Assembly: GCF_949628215.1 (NCBI RefSeq)
Contig: NC_134281.1
Location: 44,598,512 to 44,662,511 of the forward strand
Reading direction: 5' to 3'
Length of the DNA stretch: 64,000 nucleotides
Origin: Phalacrocorax aristotelis
Lineage: Eukaryota; Chordata; Aves; Suliformes; Phalacrocoracidae
Position 1 is the first letter of the stretch. The number at the start of each line of letters is the position of its first letter. The notes beneath the pieces are model-generated. The model searched no databases, was not told the DNA's origin, and was given only the letters and a program-made list of their open reading frames with translations. A program made the position numbers and the translations under genes. Positions 21,941 to 33,978 of the stretch are shown in pieces.

Positions 21941-24900
21941 ACAAAACATCTCACATCTGGAGACTAAAGAAATGAAAACTGTATTGGGGAATATGAATGC
22001 TGCTAGGTCACAGAAGTTACTCATGGATTTCTCTGTTCACCCCACCAAGCTGATGATGTAGCATGACTATCAGAAAAAAATCTCCAGCTATGGCTTGCAG
22101 AATTCACCCCAGATTTTGTGAACTAGCCCCAAACTTGGAAATTTATGACTGTTTTCCAGTTCGAAAACAATTATATTGAAGGGGGCTTCCATGTGGCAGA
22201 TTCAGATCAGACAAAAGGAGACACCTATGCTCACAACATACAGGGAAGCAGTGGGACTCCTTACCACGGGAAAAAACACATTTACATGGGTTCAAATGGC
22301 AAGCGGACAAGTTCTTGAAAGAAAAAGTTCTTTAAGGTATCTTAAATACCTAATTAACCACACTGAGTTTGGTGTTCCTACAAACCTGTTGCATCATTTG
22401 GATACCGGAGCTATGGAAATAGTTTCTCTGGCAGGTCCTCTGAGAAGAGGCTGACAACCTGCACAGCTCAGCACTTCTCTGCCCTGTGTGATGAGTGTGG
22501 GCAGGAAAGCCTAATTAGGCAGGTCTCAGAAACTTCAACCTGCAGCAGAGGACTCTGGTTATCCACCCAGCAGCTTGAGCAGTTAATACAGCCAAAATAT
22601 GTATTACCCTTAAAGCTGCAGTTGAGGGATTAAACCTCAGTCCCACCAAGAGTCAGGGATGTGACAGCTCTGCGCATACCAGGAGCCTGGCTGAAATGAC
22701 ATCTGCGTAAGTGTTTCCAGGAATAGGAATTTGCAGCTGGATTTTCTGTGGTACCTGTTCCTGTTTGCACTTGGACCTTTGAAAATCAGATTATTAGTAT
22801 GCTCACATTGAAGAAGGGAATTTATGCTGCCTTTATGCTTTAAGCCTGAATTTGTCCTGAGGGAACAGTAGCAGAAAAAACAGCCAATTCTTTTTAATAG
22901 ATACCAGTGTCATTACTTAGGTCTGGTGAGCTTAAAGGATTGAGAGGTGAATGATATCAAGGAAATAATTTTTCTTTACTTTTTTTCATTCACCTAGGAA
23001 AAAAAAAATCCTGCACAGGAATATGAGAACCATGCTATGGTTTGTAAACACTTTCCCTCAGGACTGCAGACCTCATTTATCTTGTCTGCTGTCCCTTCCC
23101 CAAGGCACAAACTTCCCTTCTTGTGCTGTCCCGGAGACAGGCACCTTCTGTCCACCCTCTGACTTCAGCACACTCAACAATAAATGAACCAGGTGATGGC
23201 AGAGGCGCCTGAGAACCCCCACATTCCTCTCTCCAAAAAAAGACAGAGCAGTCCCTCTCAGCAAAGGAGAAGTCAGGATTTATCTACAGCGACAGCCCCT
23301 GGCCCAGGCCAGCAGCAGGGAGTGGGGCCCCCCACCCTAGAACACCTTGGGGTCACCACAGGCCAGCCAGAGCACCTCGACTTGGCTGCGACCTTGCGGG
23401 AGCCTGTGCAAATCACATCTGGAATGTGTTTCAGCTTCAAGAGCAATAAATGAAAACACTGAACACAACAGGGTCGAGGCAATGCTGTTTGAAAGAAAAG
23501 GTAATGCTTTGACCCTTATTTGGCCCATGACATGTCTGGTTATTCCGCCAAGAACTGGAGAAATGTGGCTTGGGATGGGTAAAGGATAATAAGCTGTTTT
23601 GCCATAAAATAATACAATTCATTTCAAGCTTCACTGGCACCCAAGAATGGGAAATGTGACTTCCCCACACTCCAAGCCACTCCTTTTCTTTTGTCTGTAG
23701 GCATCCAATAAGCAAACAAGAGCTCCAGTGGATTCACAAAGAAACAATCAAGATCAGAGAAATTCACACCATTTTTCAAGCAGTTTGGTAAATCCTGATT
23801 TGAGAAAAATTGAAAAAGATTAGTTTAATTTCTAAACTGCCAATAAAAGGAAATCCAACTTATAGTGACAGCATCAACATAATAATGACACTGGACGTCT
23901 CTGTCATTTTTCCTCTACTTTCACCACTGAAGCTGTGCGTGAGATTCCAGCACCCTGCTTCCTGAAACAAGAGCGGTCCCTTTGGCAGGATGCAGTAGGG
24001 CTGGCTACAGGTACCCCCACACCTCCCCCTCCTTCACTGACAATAGCAGTATGTGGCTCAAGCTATGCCCCGCTCCCCTTGCTCGGTGTGCCTGGTCACC
24101 TGCAAGAGCTATTGCTTGGGCCACAAGAAAAAGTGCAGCAGGTACTCACAGCAGGGCCTATTTCAAAGCTATCTGCCATGTCATGCCCTAGCTGGCCCCA
24201 ATCTGTGGGTTTCTGTGTCTCTTTGGACTCTTCTTGGAGGCCTCACCACACCTCACATCAGTGAAAACATGGACAGGGGACTTCCATCAGAACAATGGAG
24301 GGCTTTTAACTCAGAATATATTACTGCTGTGGCTGAAAGTGCTGTCTCTCAGAGAGCTGAAGGGAGCAGAAGACAGTGATGGGCACAACGGGCTGGACTG
24401 TGGTGCTGCAGCCATTATAGCATGTCACCATCCAGCTGCAGGGGAGAATCCCTGTCACCACTTTTCATGGGGTACGGCTGCAGGAGGCTGCCAAGAAAGT
24501 GATGCCCCAGCATTGACGTTTTTGGACCTCCACGCTGTGGTCCCCAGATAGCCACACATTTCCATGTACCATTTCCACCATGTGCTGGGTAGGTTCACAG
24601 ACATGTCGCCCTCCTCACTCCATGTCTGGTGGAATTTCACCATATCCATGTTACGGTGTTGTGTCTGTTTCATTACATTATAAAACAATTTTATGTCTTC
24701 CCCTTCGAGCCTGGTTTGTTACTACATGCAGTGATGGGAGGGAGAAGAAAAATGACTTCACAAAGGCTGCAGAGTGAATGCAGCACACCACAAGCAACCA
24801 ACTCCCTGTTTCCATTGCAGCAGTTTCAGGCGGTATCTCACTGGCTTTTTCTGCCTGATTTTTGAATTTAAAAGAAAAAAAAAAAAGCCTGACCACCCTC

Positions 24901-27214
24901 TTGCTGAATACTGGCTCACAGAAAGCTGTTGCTTTTTCTCCAAAAGGGTTGAGAAACAGGGGCTTTCAATAGCTTCTTTGTGCAATTTTATTTTGCAGCT
25001 TCCAGCCCAAGACAGCATTTCCTGACCCGTGAGGATATGCTGCCCTCTTCCAGTCTGGGACACTGCAGCTCAGCAGTGCCATGGAGACACATCTCCATGG
25101 ATCTGTAGGATTAACCCAAAGAATCAGTAATCCTCCAGTTCCACAGGTCTAGTTTCTTTTAGCAGTTAGGTAATGGGTTAGGCAGAATTCATTAAAAGCA
25201 TAAAGGACTAGGATCGTGTTCAAGCAGGCTCTTCCTGACCTCACGTCCCCCATCTGCCCTCCCTCCTGCCCAGTTTGCAATGCTGAGCCCCTCCATCATC
25301 ACGCATTAGCCCGACACCTCTCCTCACCTTCCCCGTTATTCAGGAAGGAGACCTCCTTCCACACCTAAGGAATCCTATAACGAATGAGAAAATCCTCAAA
25401 TGTCTTTTAGTAAAATGTCATCACCTGGGAGCCTCCACCAGGAATTTCAATGTTTTGGGGCAGACAATAGAGGTGAAAGAGCACCAGGAGCCTGCCTTAC
25501 CCAGTCAAGAGCTGCAAGCCTTTTTCTCCCTGTTGTGCAAGGGGGACAGATGAGGACTTTCCAAGTGGGACTCCAGGTTGTCACACCTGCTGCTCTCACA
25601 GGTGCCTGTGTGCCGGGAGATCCCCTCCAGCAATTCCCCTGTGACTGCTCTTATCAGCTGCTGAAGATTAGAGGTACCCTGGAATAGAAACTTCAAGGAA
25701 AAAGGGAAGAGGAGAATTGCATTTCAAAGAAAGTGCTTGAAAGAAACCTTTGAAGGACCCTATTCAAAGGTTCATGACTTGATATAACCATTTTAAAAAG
25801 ATATAAATTCCTGTTTGGATTTGGGATTGGCTCTCACCCCAGCAGGACGGAAAAGCTCCCTTCTTTGTATGAACACAGTCCCAGCACAACACAGGAGATG
25901 AGATCCATCTGATAACATTTTACATTACTTTCAACCTAAAAAATCCAAAGGTAATATATTAAGGTAAGACCTACTCTCACACATGCATGAATAATTTCCT
26001 TAAAAAGACATGAGCTTGTGCCCATAAGCTTTTAGGTAGTACTGAGAGAGCTAAATCTTTGTGGGGCTGGCTGTATATCAGATATCTTAGTGAAAAACCA
26101 CAGTCAACATTTACATCACTTACTGCTGAAATGTTCCACCCCGGGATTAAAACATGGTAGTCACTTCCCAGCCAGCACAGCAGTTAAATCAGATGGCCAT
26201 GCTGAACTCAAGCCCAAACATGGGTAAACCTTGGGCACAGCTTATCTTTTTGCTGGTCTTCGAGGGTGTCCAGTCCTCCTCATTCATCCCAAGTACACAC
26301 GTTTCTGTCAGCATCATTGCCACGAGAGTCACCAGGCCTGACAGCACTAAGATGTATTTGGGCTGGCAAATTGCTATTAATGGGTCAAATCAGCTCACAA
26401 GCACAAAAATACCCTGTCTGTCTAATTTCCTGATACACTGTTTCCTGATGGATTTTTTTCTTATTTTTGGAATATTATTTTTCTTGGAAAAAATATTTTA
26501 TTTCTAGATATACTGAGGAAATAGCTGATCTTATCTACTCTACTATAGGTGACTTTTTAAAAGAATATCTTTAATGATGCACAGCCCTCCGTTTACGCAA
26601 GCCTTGGTTCAGCTAAGCCCTTAGTCCCTGTGTGGCATGAAGAGTGGGTTAAGGGGATTCAGCAAGATGTAGTTTTAAGGATACACTCAACTAATTTGCT
26701 GACACAGAGTCAGGCCCCTCACGGTGCTGCTCTCAGCTCTTTCCTCCTTTTTTGCATCATGACTCCAGTTTGGCCATATCTGAGCCTTCATGGGGAGACA
26801 TGCCTTCACCCTTTCACTTTCCCCAGCAGCAGCCCCTCATTCTGACTGTGACATTTGCCTGTTCCTGCAATTCCTGTAGGCAAGCATAGGAGTGCCCCGG
26901 GGATGCTGGGCAGTGGCCCTGCAGGGAGAAGGAGGTCTGCTTATGCTCCCAGAACAAAGATGGGTCTGAGGTCCCCATTCCATCCTTCACAGCCAGCTGC
27001 ACAAGCATGCCTAGTGTCCAAATGCTGGTGGAAAATTCACATTCAGGTGCTGGGCCACAGTGGCAGTGCCAAGCAAGGGGTGCAGGCTGCCTGAGAAGGG
27101 GCGCAGCAGCCAGCTGCAGTGGGGAAGAGCGGACAGTGAATGGTTCAGCCTCTCCCCTGCAGCATCAGCATCTCGCAGGGCTGCACAACTGGAGAACCAG
27201 GCAGAAAGCCAGGA
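21941..27214. other. Non-coding sequence, nothing recognised
   Basis: Five kilobases with no repeat I can name. Open frames up to 117 codons have no recognisable domains. There are short homopolymer runs, for example A-runs near 23001 and 24882. Confidence 0.6.
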
Positions 27215-27365
27215 AATCTTGAGTTATATTCCTGATGCTGCCATTAATTTCTTATATGGCCTTGGGCAACTTGTATCACCTGCCAGTTTGGGTTTTTCCT
27301 TAGATAAAGTAGGGAAAATAGTTAACATCATGGATTTATAGAGCTTAAAGCTCTACAAAGAAGAG
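27215..27365 (+). mobile_element. MIR-type SINE fragment
   Basis: 'tatggccttgggcaactt' at about 27256 matches the MIR core. It is preceded by a 'gctgccattaatttctta' equivalent of the MIR 'ctgccacttactag' block. It is followed by a diverged 'agataaagtagggaaaatag' equivalent of the 'ctgtaaaatggggataat' block. Order and spacing agree with MIR. Confidence 0.75.
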
Positions 27366-29195
27366 TCTGGTCTGGCTTCTCTGTATTAAAAATAACTTTA
27401 ATTTCACTCAGTTGTGACTGAATTGAGGCCAATTGCTCATGTTTGACCAATATATATCTCTCCATCTCTTACAGAAGAACAACTTATCTTCATCTGAAAC
27501 ATCAAGAGATGGAGAAAAGCCAGCACTTCCCTTGGTATTTTCCCCCCTGTGATTAATTCCCATCCCTACTGAGCTTTCAAGATTCATTTCCCATTTGAAT
27601 TTTTTGGGATACTTCTTTCGGCCACTACTTCTAATAATTTTTTTTTTTTGCTAAATGAAAGTGTTTGCATGATTCGATATTTCTCCCTGTGGCTTACCCA
27701 CACTTGTTGGTGGGATAAGGGCAATAGTGGCAAAGATAATTAAAATCTGCCCAGTGCTTTGAAATATTAAGCTCATCTCTAAGGCCCATTATCCTGCTCA
27801 GTGTCAGAGGTACCACTGACAAGTACTTGACTTCAGCCTTTCAGGCAGCACACAGCTGCCAGAGAAAACCAAGAGTGGAAAAGTACTCTCCCTTCAGAAA
27901 AACAGATGTTGCAGCTCCAATTTGTCTTCTGCCAAGACAAAGGAGATGCACTAAATTGATCTTTTGTAAAAGATTTTGTTTTACTTCCAAGATTAATATC
28001 ACAACAAACTGGGAGGCACCCTACCTCAGGGTGCAATGCTATATTGCAGAACTGAGCCTGAATACCCATGCTGAGCATAATTTAGTTAGTCTGAAACTAT
28101 GTCTGTGGAGGGGGAGATAAACTTTTTCCATCCAGTAGCACATTATCTAAATAATCTCTCTATCTCAGTACACAAAGGCTGACCACTCAGCTTCAAAGCC
28201 AGCCAATAGCTTCTAGGCTTGATGCTCCTTACCATGGAGTGCCAGTGGTGGTCCTCAGCACCCTCGCCGGTGGCCATCATGGGGCTGCTTGGTCACACAA
28301 AAGGAAAGGAGGAATGAAGGGATGGGAATTATGACCTGGGCCATCCTGTGAGATGGCTGGAGGGCTCTGACTGCAGCCAACTGTTTTCACTGGCCAGAAT
28401 ACCTCATCTCAAGTCATGCAACTGGGTAACAGACATCCAACCAGGGCTTCAGCTTATGGGAAAAGTGATTTTTAGACACCTTTCACAGGAAGGACACTCT
28501 CTTTATTGACAGACCAGAAACACTGCAGTTCATACGCTGGCTTTTCACCCTAGGATCATGTCCCCTTGTCACCATTAATGGCATCCTCCTGCGGTACTTT
28601 TTGCCCCTTACACAAAGTGACAACCTCTTTTCCAAACACACCGGTCACAGACTTCCCTTGCTGATGTGAACTGTCACATGACTTCACCAGCCACTACTGC
28701 ATTTATCCTCAGCAGTATTTGCACTTCAGCAAAAGGACTAAAAACCCCTACTTGTACAACCTGCTCAGGACGAACAGCAGCGTATAATTTAAACACATTG
28801 ATTCAACACTCCTTAGAACAACTATTTGGTCCTGATTTTCACATGGTATATTCAGTTAACAGATTGAAACAAGCACAATCAACGGGTTATGGTATTATCT
28901 TTCCACACTTCTTCATCTGTCTGAAAAACTGCAAATAAATTCCATGTACTTGTTTCACCAACACCCAAATTTCTATGCTATGGCAATTTGTGAACAAGGT
29001 CTACACACACACACAGAGGTATAATGGATCAACAAAAATTAATGGAAAAACCAGAGCTTTTTGGAGTGTTTTTTCCTCTGCACTGTGGGAAATCGTTTAC
29101 AACAGTGGGAAACACATATAATGTACTACCTCAAGACAACAGCAATTCTCACTGGTGCATGGAAGTGCCTGAAGCAAGCTGACTCCTTTTCTGCT
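27366..29195. other. Non-coding sequence, nothing firmly recognised
   Basis: There is a T-run at about 27640-27649 and a short CA repeat near 29005. The AT-rich segment 28660-28940 is open for 90 codons on the plus strand, but the peptide is not recognisable. Confidence 0.55.
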
Positions 29196-29472
29196 AGGGC
29201 TAGTCTACACAAGGAAGTTTTGCAAACCTAATTATGTCAGCTAGGAGTGTGAAAAAATAAATACATCATCCCTACAAGAGAGAGAGCGCTACACCGACAA
29301 AAAACCCTGGTGTGGATGCAGTGCTACAAAAGGACGCTTTTATTTTTTTCTTTCTAGTATAGCTAATTTTGTTCGGGTAGCTCTGATAAACTACACCAGC
29401 AAAAAAAACCTCTTGGCTTGAATAACTGTGTTTCCAGCGTAGGTTGCCAGTCCGGCGATATCTGTGTGTCAG
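29196..29472. mobile_element. Ancient non-autonomous DNA-transposon-like repeat
   Basis: The stretch opens with 'gggctagtctacac' and contains 'accgacaaaaaaccctggtg' (about 29294), 'agtatagctaattttg' (about 29357), 'aaactacaccagcaaaaa' (about 29389) and 'tgtttccagcgtagg' (about 29429). These phrases recur in an old repeat common in turtles and crocodilians and present as relics in birds. Its ends carry inverted 'gtctacact' motifs, which suggests a MITE-like DNA element. I cannot name the family securely. No transposase frame is present, and the copy is heavily diverged. Confidence 0.58.
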
Positions 29473-30549
29473 CACATTCCTCCTGCTGGAGAGACTTAAT
29501 ACTGAATTCTCTAAAGTCTTTACCTGGGATACAGGAAGGCTAAAAGAAGGATCAGACTAGTCAATATCTAAAAGGACACTGAGACACAGTGTGGTGAGGG
29601 GGAAAGCTCTGGCTGCTCTGAGCCAGAGGCAGCACTTTCCTGCTTGACACACACCCTCTCAGCTGCTAAGTGAGTTTCATGTTGGAGACAACCCGCAGCC
29701 AGAGGGTCACTCTCTGATAACGTGCAGCCATTCCTGGGCTTCTGGCATGACCCACTGCCCGCATCAGTGGTAAGCTTCTGCTTCACATGGGGGTTTATAG
29801 TTGGACCTCAAGGGTTTTGGTCCTGCCTGTTGGCAGCAGGCTGTGATATGGCTACCCAAGGTCACAACTACACCGTGCTCTGGCAATATGACAGCAGAAA
29901 GAGTTTCTTTTAACCTAGAATCAGAAGAGGGTCTCTCTGGTTTTAACTGGAGGCTGCAGACAAGGTACACTGGATATATTCAGGCTGTATGATTCTCCTT
30001 CCCTCCCACTGCTACTGAGTCTAATGCTTGCCTAATGTGAGCCTAATGTACTCTCACAGGCTCGCTTCCTCCTGCTGTAATCATGTGGCTGACTGCAACA
30101 CAGCCAGAGCCAGAGTCAGATCTTACAGCGAAGGTTAATCTGAATGACCCCATACCAGGTATATACTACCACTCGCTGCAAACAGGCACCTGTTCGGGCA
30201 AGATGCATTCCTCTCCCCTGCCCTTTTCCGCAGCCTTGTGTAAGTAACCTGTAAGTGTCCTCAGGCAGGATGGTCTGAGATGCTCTATGTCCTTCCTGCT
30301 CTGACCACTGCACTCCTCTTCAACACAACAAGCAATTTTAGTGCTCTGTTTAACAGGACTTCAAGACTGTGGCCAGGGCCCCTTCCTTCGCATCCTCTGG
30401 AGCAGCAAGTCCCACCTTTTCCTTCTTGCAGAGCTGCATTGGCTCATTGCCCTCACTAATCCGAGGGGGGTGGGGGCTGTTTGTTGGGCTTTTCTTCCTT
30501 AATCAATCCACAGAAACTAGCTTGCATGAGGCTTTGTTTTTCTCTGGAG
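29473..30549. other. Non-coding sequence, nothing recognised
   Basis: No gene or repeat called. A short G-run with single T interruption occurs near 30464. Confidence 0.6.
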
Positions 30550-30665
30550 CAAATTCCACAAGCAAGGTGTAAAAGTAATTAAGGCGCCAGGCTTCAGCTT
30601 TTTGACATTGCAATCAATGAGCTGTCCCCAGGCAGCCACTTGCACAATGAAAGCGCAGCAAGCAC
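30550..30665. promoter_or_regulatory. Candidate conserved non-coding element
   Basis: Contains 'aagtaattaaggcgcc' (a homeodomain TAATTA core beside a GGCGCC palindrome) near 30573. It also has two C/EBP-like cores, 'attgcaatcaat' near 30608 and 'cttgcacaatg' near 30639. The dense motifs in repeat-free sequence suggest an enhancer, but this is inference from motif content only. Confidence 0.28.
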
Positions 30666-33590
30666 GGGGAGGCAAGGGGGGGATTTAAAATCCATGGCTT
30701 TTAGGAAGCCACATCATTTCTCAGTCCAGCTCTCTGGGGGCCAACAGATAAACAGCACTGCCCCAAGGAATTTCCTTCCTCCAAAGGTGGGAACTGGCCA
30801 AGAGCAGCCGCGGCCTCCCATCCTCCAATGACATCAGCTTCCTCAGGCGTGGGGCGAGGGGACTTCAAAGAAGGAGTTAGGGGAAAAAGCCCTCCTGTGA
30901 GAACCAAGAAGGTCTGCTTTCTGGTCTGAAGGCTGTGTGGTGGAGCCCCATTGTCAGCAGTGCATCCCAGCATACCCCAGAGAGACAATAAAAATGGGAA
31001 GGAAAGCATTAGCACAGCAGAGGCAGCCATGCAAAAGCGGCTGCAGGGCTGTGACCAGTGAGAAACTGCTGTTCCAGTTACTCTGGCTGAACAGTCCCAA
31101 CACAGCCCCATCTCTGCTGACATCTGAGCTAACCCATTGACTTGCCTTGCCAGAAGGCCACCAGTTTCCTGGGGCTCATGCCCCTGGGCTGAGCTCACTG
31201 AGAACTTTCGGACACCAAATCTGGTTAACCTTCAATACAGTCTCTGTCTAATGATGCTACATGCACTTCCTTCTCCCTACAGCGACCTCTACCCTTAAAT
31301 CTTGAAGAACTCAAATATCTTTTTAGTCCTCGGCCCTATCATAAGTTTTGTTGAAATTTGGCCAAGAACTTCCTGGGGGAAAAGGAAAGAGAAGGGACTG
31401 GCAGGCAGACATGGTGACACTATGTTCACATAAGCTTCATTTCCTTAGGAAACCAGGCTAAAAATAATAGTAAAAAATGTTGAGCAATTGCCTTCAACTC
31501 AACATCTCTCTCTAGACAGGAAGAAAGGAAGGAATTAGCAGACTGTAGGTTATATTTCAAGGTTTGTCTACATGATTTGAAGCATAGAAATTAGAAATGA
31601 AATTAAGAAGATATATTAGGTAGTCTTGCCCCTCCCTGGGGGAACAAAACCTACAGCTGTTTCCCTTAGTATGTTTTTTACTGAAGTGTGTAGCCCGGTT
31701 TCAAATGATCCAAATGATGAAGCTTCCACCAGTTTTCAACAGGGACCCATTCCTTTGCTTACATATCTTTTCTTTGTTTAAAAAAAATAATTTCAACTTT
31801 TTTATGCTTTGACCATGTTTCATCTCATTATTTGTAGCACACCTCTTAATTGTTTTATAAACTTACTAAAGTAGAAAGGTAAATAGAAGCATCTATGCAT
31901 ACCACCTACATACTTCAAATAGCATCACAGGGTTCATTTCACACTTTTGGCTGAGAGGCTCTTATTCAACATAGCGTAATGTTTTTAACTGTGTTTTTCC
32001 TGAAAAAAAAAAAAAGGCTTTGATTAATAAATTCCAGGTTTTTTTCAGTCTGCGTTTTTTGGACTTCCCACCTTGGCCCCATTTCAGTTGAATTTGAAAG
32101 ACCCAACCCACTCAAAATAACTTCTAGAGGTTTTTCTCACTCCCCTTGACTTTATTTTTCTGTTACATAATTAAAAAACTACTGAAAGGGAAGTGTTGCT
32201 TTAATATGACATTATTCTAAGAAAATAGCTCTCCTTTCTTAATGACACAGCTTCTTCTATCATATCACAGACTGTTGCTTTTCAGCAGAGTGGGCCCTAT
32301 AGATCTGGTGACATTTATCTCATGCTGTACATACAAGTCCTCGAGGGGAGAGGGTTGCAGTCTGTGTGCCGGCTGTCAGTGCCGGCAGAAAATAAACCAC
32401 AGCAGAGTGTGCCCAAGACTGCATTTCTCCCCAACACTGCCTGTTGCTCGCACAGTCAGAAGAAACCCAGTGATGGTCCAACAGCACCATCTCCTGCCCC
32501 CCACCCCTGCCAGACAGAGTGGGCAGGAGGCAAAACCCCACACATGGCAGGCTGGGAAATGCCAAAGGCCCAAAGGTTGTTAGGACCTACCATGGGGATT
32601 TAGCGTGCAGACAAATCACTCATCTGGCTGCAGGACAGCAAGTTAAATTAACTTCTTCTATCCAAACTGTGTGTTTGGAGCAGGTCTGACTTTGACAGTA
32701 AAGATCTAGCCGCTGACCCAGCCCAAGATTGAGGGGGTAACCTAGGATGAATTAGTGTTGTCATGTATACTTGACAAAGAGATATATTTCTGTTTGCTAC
32801 TTTGCAGCTATATAACATGAAAAAAATACCGTGAAGTATAATCAGCTTCAGCTTCTTCATCCTAAGCACAAACACACAGAGGCTTTCACCAAAACCCCCA
32901 TCTTTAATATGCCTGTTCCACATTCAGAAGCAGATGATGTGAGGATGTACAAGTAGACACAGTTTTCTTAGCCATACTGCACTTGTCAGGGGCCAGTTTC
33001 AGAGAATTTTATGAAAACAAGATTCCCCACCTCAAAATCATCTGACTCAGGAGAGGGGCTGGTTTCTGGTATTCTCACACCTCCCTGATGGATAGCAGCA
33101 CATCCACAGCTGCCAGCAAACACAGTGAGGAAATGTGCACCTATTTAGAATTCAACCCGCAGCAACTCCTGGATTCCTCCTGCAGCTCGCAACCTCCCAG
33201 GAAGCACCAGAGCACCCATATTTCTGTGCCTGATCCCCTGCTTACAAATGCCCCCTGTAACTGGGAACTGTTGGGAAGATAGAGAAAGGCTGGCTCTGTA
33301 GATGGGATGGAGACCCACATTGGGAATATTTCCCAGAGCATTTATGGGTCTTGAGGCCTCCACAGTCCTGCAGTGCAGAAGCACCATGGGTCCACAACCA
33401 TTCTTCATGCACACATCTGACCCACAACTAACTCCACTGTTGTCCTGAGCCTCCTGCTTCACTGAGCCTAGTGCCACACACAGTTTCCATAAAACCAAGA
33501 AGTAGATTCACAGCCATATTAGGCATAGTTAGAGGATACTAAATGGAGGTTCCAAGAAGTCTGAGCTCTTTCCTGAGCACTGATAGCTGC
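30666..33590. other. Non-coding sequence, nothing recognised
   Basis: A 165-codon minus-strand frame at 30701-31198 overlaps plus-strand frames and lacks domains. Simple A- or T-runs occur near 31779 and 32006. No repeat family is identified. Confidence 0.6.
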
Positions 33591-33631
33591 GTCTGAGTCA
33601 GACTCGCTCTCTGCTATTCTCAGCTGAGTCA
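33591..33631. promoter_or_regulatory. Pair of AP-1-type sites, one in a palindrome
   Basis: TGAGTCA occurs at 33594-33600 inside the 13-base perfect palindrome GTCTGAGTCAGAC (33591-33603), and again at 33625-33631. Two full AP-1 consensus sites about 31 bases apart are more than expected locally, and such pairs occur in inducible enhancers. Function is inferred. Confidence 0.4.
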
Positions 33632-33930
33632 CTTTATCCTGAAGCATGGGCAGCAAGTGGAGAGTGAGGAGGAGGAGGAAGTGAAGGACCATGGCCAGGA
33701 GAGGGTGCACAGCAGGAGCAGAGGGCACCAGCCTGGACCTCATCCCAGCTCTTCTGACGTTTGTGTTACTGGTGGGAAAATTACTCTGAAAACACAGCTT
33801 TCATGAGGGTCAGGCAGTGACAGGAGACAGAAGGACCATGACATTCAAACCCAAGCAGAATACTTGGGGAGCAACAGTGTTGTACCAAACTGAGAAGAAC
33901 TGTAATTTGGAGTGGGCTTATGCCAGAATA

Positions 33931-33978
33931 TGCGTGCGTGTGCGTGTGTGTGTGTGAGCATGTGTGCGCGTGTGTATG
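33931..33978 (+). repeat. Imperfect (TG)n/(CG) alternating purine-pyrimidine tract
   Basis: About 48 bases of TG with interspersed CG steps ('tgcgtgcgtgtgcg', then 'tgtgcgcgtgtg'), broken by one 'agca'. Strict purine-pyrimidine alternation with CG steps favours Z-DNA. Confidence 0.95.

Noticed and set aside
24061..24150. Cys-rich peptide that at first resembled a small secreted or zinc-binding domain
   Set aside because: Cysteine spacing fits no family I know, and the frame has no start or splice support.
30701..31198. 165-aa minus-strand open frame
   Set aside because: No domain is recognisable, and the DNA is overlapped by unrelated plus-strand frames.
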